Source: Rhizobium sp. Leaf262
GTDB taxonomy: Bacteria > Pseudomonadota > Alphaproteobacteria > Rhizobiales > Rhizobiaceae
DNA length: 64,000 nt
Direction of reading: 5' to 3'
Assembly: GCF_001422245.1 (NCBI RefSeq)
Contig: NZ_LMMM01000012.1
Location: forward strand, 124,613-188,612
The first letter of the stretch is position 1. Each line of letters begins with the position of its first letter. The position numbers and the translations under genes were made by a program. Positions 56,001 through 64,000 of the stretch are shown in pieces. The notes beneath the pieces were generated by a model that saw only the letters and a program-made list of their open reading frames with translations, was not told the origin of the DNA and made no database searches.

Positions 56001-59000
56001 GAGAGACCTGCGCGGTCGACAATTCGTCGACCTGATCGGCGGTCAGGGCTGCGACCTGGGAAGCAGAAAGACCAGAAATCGCCGAGGTGCTGAGAGATGT
56101 AATCCGCGAAGGCAAAAGGTTCTTGATCGTGTCGGCGGACAGACCGGCGATGGCGGTCGAACTCAGCGCAGCAATTGCCGATGTCGACATGGCGTTCAGG
56201 CTGGCTGCTCCCAACGCAGAAACCTGCTGTGAACTCAGCGCTGCTACCTGTTTCGTGGACAATGCGAACAACTGGCCCGTCGACAAGGCCGCGATCTGAC
56301 TGGTCGACAGGCTGGCAATAGCATCCGTGCTCCAGTAGGAAATCTGGGTCGTGGTCAAGGCGGCAATCGTTGCCGTCGGCAATGAACTGAGGACGCTGGT
56401 ACTGACAGAGCCGATTTCTTCATCCGAAAAGGTTGCAATCCCCTCTGCCGAGATGGCTGAGAACTGCGCAAGGGTCAGAGCCTGTACCTGTACTTTCGTC
56501 AGGGCCTTGGCCTGATCGGTACCGAGCACCGATAGCTGCCCTGTCGTCAAACCGGAAATTCCACTCGTGCTCAATGCGGTGATCTGGGCAGTCGTCAAAG
56601 CCTTGACATCCTGCGTGCGCAACACCGAGACCTGCTCGGCGACCAGAGCTGCCACCTGCTTGGTTGTCAACGCCGCGACCTGAGTCGGCGTCAGCGACGC
56701 GATCTGCGCGGTCGTCATCGCCGGGATACTCGTTTCGCTCAGCATTGCGACCTTGTCGGCCGAGAGCAATGATAGTTGCGAAGGTAAAATGCCGGCAATC
56801 GCTGCGGAACCAATGGCCCCGAGCTCTTTGTCCGTGAAGGTCGAGATATCATCGGCCCCAAATCCTTCGAACTGCTCTGCCGTCAGCTTGGCAATCTGGA
56901 CGTTGGTCAACGCCGTTGCCTGCTCCGTGGACAGAGCGGCAATCTGCTTGCTGGAAAGACCGGTCACGCCCGCCGTGCTGATGGCTGCGATCTGCGGCCC
57001 GGTCAACGCGGCGATCTGGGCGTTGCTCATCGCCGATATCTGAGTGGAGGTGAAGGCGGTGATCTGGGAGGGTTTCAAACCGGCCAACTGCGCAGGCGTA
57101 AGCGCCGCCAGTTGCACATCAGTCAGATTCGTGACTGCATTTTCGCGCAGCGCCGCAATCTTGTCCGCGGATAATGACGCGAGAATTGTCGGACTGAGTA
57201 CCGCGATCTGCGTCGATGTCAGTGCGCTGATTTGGTTCAATGATAGTGCATTGAGCTGGGTCGAGGTCATGACGTCGACCTGGTCAGTCGTCAGCCCTCC
57301 AATGGCCGCCGGTGTGAGCCCCGGTATTTGGGCCGTGGTCAATGCTGCCAAGACGGCAGTGCTGAGCCCCGCAATGCCCCGGCTCGTTAGTGCCGCAACA
57401 TCCTTGGACGAAAAGGTCGCGATATCGTCAACATCGAGGCCTACAGTCTGTGTCGACTTGAGTGCTGCAAGCTGCCGCTCCGTCAAAGCATCGACCTGTT
57501 TTGTCGACAACGCTCCGATCTGTGCCGACGTCAGACCACCAATCGCGCCTGTGCTTAAAGCCGCGATCTCAAGATCGGTCAGGGCGGAGATGATATCGGA
57601 GGATAGGCCGGATGCGCCCGAGGCACTCAGCGCCTGGACCCCGGCAATTTTCATCGCTGCAATGTCTTCCACTTGGAATCCGGCGACCTGAGCAGATGTC
57701 AGGGAAGCGATCTGTGCCGTCAGCAACGCCGCGATCTGTTGGGTGGTAAGATCGGATATCTGGTCGGCATCGAGGCCACCTAACGCCTTGGTCGTCAATG
57801 CAGCGACCTGACTGGTTGTCAGAGCAGCTATCCTATCAGAGGCAAGAGCGGCCACCTGCGTAGAGGCCAGCGCTTTCACTTGCGCCGTCGAGAGTGCTGC
57901 CACTTGCGTAGGGGTCAGGGCAGAAATCTGACCTGTCGTAAGCTTTGAGACGGAATTCGTGCTGAGTGCCGCCACTTGCGCTGCTGTCATCGATGCGATG
58001 GCTTCTGTCGAAAGACCTGAAATCGCTTTTGTGCTGAACGCACCAATAGCCGTATTTTTCAATGCCGCAATGCCGTCGGCTCCCAGAACACCGAGTTGCT
58101 CAGAATTAAGAACAGAGGCCTGTGCTGCGGAAATAGAACCAAGCTGACGAACGGTGAGTGCGTCGACCTGCATCGTGGTCAAGCCTGCAACTGCCGATGG
58201 GCTAAGGGCCGCAATCTGGAAGGGCTCGAGTGTTTTCAGGACATCGGTACTCAGTCCCTGGATAGCCTTGGAGGTTATGGCGGCCATATCTTCCGAAGAG
58301 AATTGTGCCATGGCATTAACGCTCAGGACGGACAGTTGCGACGACGTCAACGCCTTGACCTGCTGGGGCGTGAATGAGCCGATCTTGAGAGGTGTAAAGG
58401 CTTGGATTTGCGCGGTCGACAAACCCGCAATGGCGCCCGTGCTGAGCGACGGGATTTGCTCCAAGGTCAACTTGCCCAGATACTCCGTCGACAACGACTT
58501 GATCTGCGCCGATTTGATCACCGAGATCTGTTTCGTCGTCAAGGCCGCCAATAGGTCCGCAGTCAAAGCGCCGAATTGGTCAGAGGAAAGTGCCGCAAAC
58601 GCCATTGTGCTTAACGCCGCGACCTGATCTTTCGTGAGAGCTGCCACCGCTTCGGTGCTCAGCCCAGCGACTCCTTTGTTGGATATGGCTGCGATATCTG
58701 CGGTCGAAAATTTCTTGATACCTTCGACGTTCAGAGCGGCGATCTGCGCCGAGCTGAGAACCTTCACCTGCGCTGAGGTGAGCGCCTCGACCAAAGCCGG
58801 CGTCAGCGAACCGATCTGCTCAGTGGTCAACTTGGAAATCGCAGCGGTTGACAGTGCCGCAATCTGCTCGGGCGTCAACTCCGAGATCAGGTCAGTACTC
58901 AAGCCGGAGATTGCTTTGCCCGACAACGAAACGAGCGCCGAAGACGGCAGAGCCTGGAAATCTTCTGCCGTCAGTACCGCAACCTGCGTCGAGCTCAGGG

Positions 59001-60267
59001 ATGCGATTTGCGCTGAAGTCAACGCACCAAGTTGGCTTGCACTCAAGGCATCGATCTGTTCGACAGTCAACTTGGCAAATGCCCCGGCGCTGATCGAAGC
59101 GACCTGCGCTTCACTCAGCGACGCCACCACACCGGGCGTCAATCCAGCAGCCGTCGCGCTGGTAATCGCGGCGATATCCGCCGTCGAGAACGTCGCGATG
59201 TCCTCGGCATCCAAAACCGCGATCTGAGTCGCGTTCAGGGCCTTGACCTGCGCGGGGGTCAGAGCTTCGATCTGCGCGGTCGATAGCACATCGATCTGGT
59301 CTGTTGTCAGCCCGGCGATGGCTTTCGTTCCCAAAGCAGCGATTTGCGCCTCAGACAGCACGGCGATATTGGTGGTGGCGATCACTTCTATCTGAGCCGA
59401 TTTAAGAGCGGCAACCTGCTTGGTCGTCAAACCGGACACTTGATTGGTCGACAAAGCCGCGACCTGCGCCGTGGTCAGACTGGCGATCGCAGCCGTGCTG
59501 AGGCCCGCGATACCGGATGAGGAGAGGTCGGCAATGTAATCGGCACCGAGAGCGGCGATCTGATTGGCTTTCAGGGACGCGATCTGAACGGAGGTGAACG
59601 CACCTACCTGCCATGCACTCAACGCGGTAATCTGGTCCGTCGTCAGTCTGCCAATCGCACTGGTGCTGATGGCACCCAGTTGATCGTCCGACATCGCGGT
59701 CAAGGCATCGACAGTCATGCCGGATATGGCGTTGGCACTAATGGCCGCCACCTGTTCGGTAGAGAGAAACTGAACTGCAGCAGAGGCTATTCCCGCAATG
59801 GCGCTGGCCGAAATAGCCGCCATATCAGCGCTGGAAAATGTCGCCAGTTCATCAAAGTCTAGCGCTGCGATTTGGCTGGAATTCATCGCGGCAATTTGCG
59901 CCGGCGTCAGCGCTTCCGTCTGGTCGAGGTCGAGTGCCTCGACCTGCGATGCCGTCAATGCCGAGACTTGTGTCGTACTCAGGCTAGAAATCGCGAGCTT
60001 GTCCAGCAAGGCGATGTGGTCGAGCGTCAGGCCGACAATTGCATTGGCAGAGATGCCGACACGTTGCTTTGTCGTCATGGCCGCGAAATCTTCATTCTCC
60101 AGCGCGGATATCTGTTGGGACGAAAAGGCGCCGATCTGTCTGGTCGAAAGTGCCGCGATCTGCTCTGTCGACAGCGCTTCCACATCATCTGTCGTCCAGC
60201 TCGAAATCGTCGCCGTCGACAGTTTCGATATTTGTGCAACGGGGATACTGGGTACGATCGACGTCAT
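53092..60267 (-). CDS. Giant octapeptide-repeat protein (297 tandem octads)
   Basis: A 2391-aa protein. After a 13-residue leader (MTSIVPSIPVAQI) it consists of 297 consecutive octapeptides and a final Ala-Ala; I followed every unit and found no register break. The consensus is x-A-L-S-T-x-Q-[IV]: hydrophobic at positions 3 and 8, Ser/Thr at 4-5 (Pro often at 5), Gln or Asp at 7. Landmark units of the form x-x-F-S-T-x-D-I recur at spacings made of 10 and 7 octads. No Cys, signal peptide, membrane helix or LPXTG-like anchor is seen. The Ser-Thr-Pro-x-Gln pattern suits helix capping, but a beta-solenoid is equally possible. Similar uncharacterised repeats occur in other alphaproteobacteria as far as I know. 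Function unknown; surface or exported fibre is a guess. Confidence 0.9.
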   Translation of the reverse strand: MTSIVPSIPVAQISKLSTATISSWTTDDVEALSTEQIAALSTRQIGAFSSQQISALENEDFAAMTTKQRVGISANAIVGLTLDHIALLDKLAISSLSTTQVSALTASQVEALDLDQTEALTPAQIAAMNSSQIAALDFDELATFSSADMAAISASAIAGIASAAVQFLSTEQVAAISANAISGMTVDALTAMSDDQLGAISTSAIGRLTTDQITALSAWQVGAFTSVQIASLKANQIAALGADYIADLSSSGIAGLSTAAIASLTTAQVAALSTNQVSGLTTKQVAALKSAQIEVIATTNIAVLSEAQIAALGTKAIAGLTTDQIDVLSTAQIEALTPAQVKALNATQIAVLDAEDIATFSTADIAAITSATAAGLTPGVVASLSEAQVASISAGAFAKLTVEQIDALSASQLGALTSAQIASLSSTQVAVLTAEDFQALPSSALVSLSGKAISGLSTDLISELTPEQIAALSTAAISKLTTEQIGSLTPALVEALTSAQVKVLSSAQIAALNVEGIKKFSTADIAAISNKGVAGLSTEAVAALTKDQVAALSTMAFAALSSDQFGALTADLLAALTTKQISVIKSAQIKSLSTEYLGKLTLEQIPSLSTGAIAGLSTAQIQAFTPLKIGSFTPQQVKALTSSQLSVLSVNAMAQFSSEDMAAITSKAIQGLSTDVLKTLEPFQIAALSPSAVAGLTTMQVDALTVRQLGSISAAQASVLNSEQLGVLGADGIAALKNTAIGAFSTKAISGLSTEAIASMTAAQVAALSTNSVSKLTTGQISALTPTQVAALSTAQVKALASTQVAALASDRIAALTTSQVAALTTKALGGLDADQISDLTTQQIAALLTAQIASLTSAQVAGFQVEDIAAMKIAGVQALSASGASGLSSDIISALTDLEIAALSTGAIGGLTSAQIGALSTKQVDALTERQLAALKSTQTVGLDVDDIATFSSKDVAALTSRGIAGLSTAVLAALTTAQIPGLTPAAIGGLTTDQVDVMTSTQLNALSLNQISALTSTQIAVLSPTILASLSADKIAALRENAVTNLTDVQLAALTPAQLAGLKPSQITAFTSTQISAMSNAQIAALTGPQIAAISTAGVTGLSSKQIAALSTEQATALTNVQIAKLTAEQFEGFGADDISTFTDKELGAIGSAAIAGILPSQLSLLSADKVAMLSETSIPAMTTAQIASLTPTQVAALTTKQVAALVAEQVSVLRTQDVKALTTAQITALSTSGISGLTTGQLSVLGTDQAKALTKVQVQALTLAQFSAISAEGIATFSDEEIGSVSTSVLSSLPTATIAALTTTQISYWSTDAIASLSTSQIAALSTGQLFALSTKQVAALSSQQVSALGAASLNAMSTSAIAALSSTAIAGLSADTIKNLLPSRITSLSTSAISGLSASQVAALTADQVDELSTAQVSRLTSRQVAALGTLGAKALTTQQIAALGTDGIAGLSISQIAILSTAQTEALTTAQVAVLSSAQVSALGSDDLAVFSNRDVMALSSAAVAGLTTQILAALPGSVIANLSSAGVSGLSTAQIAALTSAQIGVLTTGQVSALGSKQIGALGTAGVSLLSTAQIAALSTAGIPGLSAEQVASLTTSQVEAFNSTQVGALSSIQMGALGVDDLGTFTTAELAALTSSAIQGLSSATLAGLSPERIAILGTASVSGLTTTQLAAMTSEQLAALTTAQIASLAAKQVAALGTNGARALTTAQIAALATAGIAGLSTDQIAVMSTVQIEALTSTQVAVLTSLQISAMGTDDLGVFSTADLAALPSSALQGLSTDIIAGLPTERVAVLGTASISGLTTAQIAALKTAQLEALTTAQVSALGSKQIAALGTVGVAVLSTAQMMSMNSAAIAGLSTGQVAVLSTDQVESLTPTQVAALSSTQLAAFGEDDIDVFSTDDLAALPAHVIQGLSTAVIASLSTARIAILSTSGISGLTASQISALSTDQVEAFTSDQVAALGSKQIAALGLDDLKTFSTADLAAISAGAIVGISTSTLAALATETIHALSALGISGLSTAQVSALTVDQISVLSTTQVAAFTSQQIAALDTGDIAALSTGQIAAISMLGITGLSSTQVGALSLEQLHVLTTGQMGALTSAAVSGLTAEELDTLSAAQISAIGTAAIAGLPTDFIAALSPTELAAMGTAGISGLTSKQVAVLRKDQLESFTTAQIAALSADGLSGLTTEGMSTFSTADIAAIASSSIRGLSTAIIARLTTEEMSVLTPGQVGALGYNQIVTLSTAQVDALSTTQINAFNAIQAAALGTEDIALFTSADVVALSTSAVSGLATSVIAGLTTGQSEALTPAQVGALTSSQVAAFSKENISKFSTADIAAFSSSGVAGLSTDTLVSLSSAQIDTLLNTHMGSLKPEQVSAIISVYMAA

Positions 60268-60424
60268 TTGCTGGCCTTGGTCGCGAGTTCAATGATCGAA
60301 AACAGAGTGTGGCCCAAACGGTACACAACAGACTGAAGACGGATTTCGACACCGGCAATCCTAGGTTTCGTTGCTTGCGCGAAACTGTCAGTTTTATCGA
60401 TAGGCCAGCATCAAGCCGCTTCCC

Positions 60425-60463
60425 GCACAAACGCAAACCGCCGCACGAATGTCGCGCGGCGGT
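60425..60463 (-). terminator. Probable terminator after glf
   Basis: ACCGCCGC and GCGGCGGT form an 8-bp stem about 28 nt after the glf stop; the minus strand continues TTTGCGTTTGTG. It would separate glf from the giant repeat gene, leaving about 155 nt for the latter's own promoter. Confidence 0.6.
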
Positions 60464-60491
60464 GTCTTTAAATTGGTCGTGTGAGGGGCAG

Positions 60492-61706
<1,215 letters not shown>

Positions 61707-61760
61707 TTAATCCTGCGATATTGCTTTACGTGGCGATATCGATTTGTGGCAATTCAGACT

Positions 61761-63815
61761 TCAAGCCGTAGCCGCGGCTTCGGGCGTCCACAACCGTGCA
61801 TCATGCGGAATGTGTGAGAAGGCCTGCCACTCGCGCATCTTCTCAAGGTAACGCGCGCGATAGGTCGCTTCATCAACGAATTCGAGATTTTCCAGAACGA
61901 GTTCCGTACCGATTTCGTAGTAAACGTCCATGTTACGGAAGTCCGGAACCGGCGTTTCTCCGCGCTCGGCCTCTCCCTGCATTTGCCAATACAGTTCTTC
62001 GAGACGGCGTGCCAGCCCCGGAATGTCACGAAGCGCACTCGTTTCGCGGTTGGCCTGCAGCTTGTCCCTGACGGCTTTCAGCGCAGCCGGGTTTTTAGCA
62101 TAGGCGATGGCCTTGGCGACGTAATCCTGTGGGCCTTCGCAGATCAGTTCCGGCACGCCCGCCGCGGCAACGACGCTCGAGCAGAAGCGCGACGCAAAGC
62201 TCTTGCCAGGGAAGGTCAGCACGGGAAGACCGACCGTCAGCGAATCGGCTGCCGTCGAATGTGCGCCATAGGGGAACGTGTCGAGGAAGAGGTCGGCAAC
62301 GCCAATACGTGCCAAATGATGGGCATTGGCCACCTTGGGCGCAAAGATGACCCGTTCGGCGTCGATACCGGCCTCCACGAACATGGAGAGCAGACGCTGA
62401 TCGGCCTTTTCGTTGCCGCTGAGCATCCACAGAATGCTGCCCGGCGTTTCCGTCAAAATGGCCTTCCATTGTTCGAACGTGCCCGCCGTGATCTTCTGCA
62501 TGCCGTTAAAGCACGCAAACACGAAGGCATTCTCCGGCAGACCGGCTTTTTCGCGCGATGGCTTTTCGGCGATGAAGCGCTTGCGGTCGATAGGCTGGTT
62601 GCAGGCGATCCGCAGAACCTTTTCGGAGTAATAGATTTCGCTCGAAGGCGGCACGATCTGCGCATCCGCGATCATGTACTGGTGGAATGGCGAGCCCATG
62701 GAGCCAGGATAGCCGCAGAAATTGACGATGACCGGTGCGGGACGGTAGCCGAAAATCTTGGTCCGTGCATGCTTGGTATAGCCATTGACGTCAATCAGGA
62801 TATCGATCTCATCGCTGGCGATCTGGCGGGCCGCTGCCTCGTCTGTGAGCGTGCCAATGTCGTGCCAGACATCGACCGCTGCCTTCATGCGGGTCTGCGT
62901 CGCATCGTTGCTAACCGGGTCACCGCAATAGTAGGCGTGGATTTCGACGCTCGCTTTGTCATGCAGTTCCAACACTTCGCGCAACGCGAACCCGACCGCG
63001 TGGTCGCGCAAGTCGGACGAGACGTAGCCCACGCGCAGGCGCTGGCCCGTGCCGGTCTTCTGCTTGACCTTGTTGCGCGGGAAATTGCGCAGATCGATGC
63101 GACCGACAAAACCCTTGTTGTATTCGTATGCGCGAGCCAGCTGGAACATGGGGTCGTCAGAATAGCATCCCAGTGTCAGCGGCGACAGCGAATCAATCAT
63201 CTGGCGCTCGGTGACATGGCTAGATGGGATAATGATTGGCCACTTGCATTGACGCTGACGGATTGCGCTCCAATGCTGTCCGGTCTCGGTCTTTTCAGGG
63301 CGCAGCTCCATGGCATCCCACAGAACGGTCTCGGCTTCTTCCAGAAGTCCAGCATTTTCCATCACGCGACCGATATGCTGCATCGCCATGACGCGGTAGG
63401 ACAGGCGGTCAGGTGTCGTCTCGGCGGTGCTCTCGACGAAGCTTCTCCACTGCTGGATGGCCTGCGGGGAAGACCCGCTGTCTTCAAAGGCGCGGCCCAG
63501 GTTGATATGGGCAGGCCCGAACATGGGATCGATCTTCAGTGCTGCGCGCATGGCGTTGATGGAGCCCGCGATATCATTCAGCTGTCGCAGCATGACGGAA
63601 TAGTTGAAATAGACCATCTGCGCGCCGGGATGTGTTTCGTTATACGCGAGCCAGGTCTTATAAAGCTCGCCCGCCTCGCTCTTGCGGCCTTCCGCGTTGA
63701 AGTTTTCGGCGAATGTGAACAGGTCGCCAAGCGCCAGACGTTGCGTTCTGGCCAGTTCCAGAAGGTTTGGAAAAAGCTGGCTGGAAAAACCACTGTTTAC
63801 GACACTGTTCATCAA
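61761..63815 (-). CDS. GT41 (OGT/SPINDLY-like) TPR glycosyltransferase, second copy
   Basis: A 684-aa cytoplasmic protein. TPR-like helices span about residues 30-190 (AALKIDPMFGPAHINLGRAF). The GT-B domain carries LRVGYVSSDLRDHAVGFALR with the conserved His, PVIVNFCGYPGSMGSPFHQY, FACFNGMQKITAGTFEQW with the catalytic-type Lys, and DTFPYGAHSTAADSLTVGLP. Unlike the 47424 copy it has a C-terminal extension of about 60 residues. It is upstream of glf and the giant repeat gene on the same strand, separated from glf by about 110 nt. The acceptor is unknown. Confidence 0.85.
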   Translation of the reverse strand: MMNSVVNSGFSSQLFPNLLELARTQRLALGDLFTFAENFNAEGRKSEAGELYKTWLAYNETHPGAQMVYFNYSVMLRQLNDIAGSINAMRAALKIDPMFGPAHINLGRAFEDSGSSPQAIQQWRSFVESTAETTPDRLSYRVMAMQHIGRVMENAGLLEEAETVLWDAMELRPEKTETGQHWSAIRQRQCKWPIIIPSSHVTERQMIDSLSPLTLGCYSDDPMFQLARAYEYNKGFVGRIDLRNFPRNKVKQKTGTGQRLRVGYVSSDLRDHAVGFALREVLELHDKASVEIHAYYCGDPVSNDATQTRMKAAVDVWHDIGTLTDEAAARQIASDEIDILIDVNGYTKHARTKIFGYRPAPVIVNFCGYPGSMGSPFHQYMIADAQIVPPSSEIYYSEKVLRIACNQPIDRKRFIAEKPSREKAGLPENAFVFACFNGMQKITAGTFEQWKAILTETPGSILWMLSGNEKADQRLLSMFVEAGIDAERVIFAPKVANAHHLARIGVADLFLDTFPYGAHSTAADSLTVGLPVLTFPGKSFASRFCSSVVAAAGVPELICEGPQDYVAKAIAYAKNPAALKAVRDKLQANRETSALRDIPGLARRLEELYWQMQGEAERGETPVPDFRNMDVYYEIGTELVLENLEFVDEATYRARYLEKMREWQAFSHIPHDARLWTPEAAATA

Positions 63816-64000
63816 TCAAGACCCCGGAGCTGGTGTGTGCGTAAGGCACGGACCAATAGCTGTTTTAAATCGGAGTGCAGATTAATACTTCGAAGCTTGT
63901 GCGGCGCTTTACTTGCACGAAATCTGTGCGGCTTTACTCAAAATTGTGTGAAATTGCTGCTGAAATTACCATTAGGCGGGCAGATAATCCGTTTGCCCGC
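63816..64000 (-). other. Upstream region of the second GT41 gene at the window edge
   Basis: An AT-rich stretch with no supportable gene. It probably contains the promoter of the glycosyltransferase gene. Whatever lies upstream is outside the window. Confidence 0.4.

Noticed and set aside
57044-59227. Long plus-strand open frames antisense to the giant repeat gene (for example 57044-57691 and 58634-59227)
   Set aside because: The 24-nt repeat keeps one antisense frame free of stops for long stretches. The translated products are only reverse images of the octad, with no start signals or family resemblance.
53092-60267. Interpretation of the repeat array as an ice-nucleation protein
   Set aside because: Ice-nucleation repeats are also built on octads, but their hallmark is A-G-Y-G-S-T-x-T with Tyr and many Gly. 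The array here has almost no Tyr and a different hydrophobic spacing.
53092-60267. CRISPR-like or satellite DNA repeat
   Set aside because: The periodicity is in the protein (24-nt codon units with diverged DNA) and the frame is open throughout; there are no identical direct repeats with unique spacers.

Overview
The window looks like a chromosomal segment of a Rhizobiaceae bacterium of the Agrobacterium/Rhizobium type. The evidence is a rhizobial flagellar regulon with clade-specific genes (visN, visR, rem, motB-motC-motD, motE, flaF, flbT, several short flagellins), the aglEFGAK alpha-glucoside operon under aglR, and the conserved murA-DUF2948-hisD-UPF0262-phosphatase-infA-maf-yacG neighbourhood. 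No insertion sequence, prophage or CRISPR array was seen. The only RNA gene recognised is a tRNA-Thr.

Layout. 1-7443: alpha-glucoside uptake and hydrolysis (aglK partial, aglA, aglG, aglF, aglE on minus; the LacI-type regulator aglR divergent on plus), with two palindromic candidate operators between aglE and aglR. 7462-10256: folD and a Wzz/GumC-like membrane protein. 10471-16663: plus-strand flagellar rod/ring operon flgB-flgC-fliE-flgG-flgA-flgI-motE-flgH-fliL-fliP, with many 4-nt overlaps. 16933-21696: minus-strand set of a FliL-like membrane protein, an FlgN-like protein, a FlgJ-type rod-binding protein, a FliJ-like coiled coil, fliR and flhA. 21983-24178: a plus-strand DUF1217 repeat protein. 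24248-30104: minus-strand housekeeping genes from a small basic protein and murA to yacG. 30259-30333: tRNA-Thr(GGT). 30580-47043: minus-strand flagellar and motor genes (fliQ, flgD, flbT, flaF, flgL, flgK, flgE, rem, lytic transglycosylase, motD/fliK, motC, motB, FliH-like, four flagellins). 47424-49346: a plus-strand GT41 glycosyltransferase. 49433-52986: visR, visN, fliF. 53092-60267: a 2391-residue octapeptide-repeat protein. 60492-63815: glf and a second GT41 glycosyltransferase.

How the genes fit together. VisN and VisR probably sit at the top of the motility hierarchy and act through Rem on the structural genes. FlbT and FlaF tune flagellin output. The four flagellin genes share an upstream sequence block 26-33 nt before their start codons. 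Motor and export genes normally expected in a rhizobial cluster (motA, fliG, fliM, fliN, fliI, flhB, flgF and the che operon) are not in the window, and fliQ and flhA are separated by the murA-yacG block, so the regulon is rearranged relative to the compact Sinorhizobium arrangement.

The most unusual object is the giant gene at 53092-60267. It encodes exactly 297 consecutive octapeptides (consensus x-A-L-S-T-x-Q-I) with no break in register. A second-order pattern spaces landmark units by combinations of 10 and 7 octads. It has no recognisable signal peptide or anchor, is rich in Ser/Thr, and lies beside a GT41 glycosyltransferase and UDP-galactopyranose mutase. A surface or exported glycosylated fibre is an inference, not an observation.
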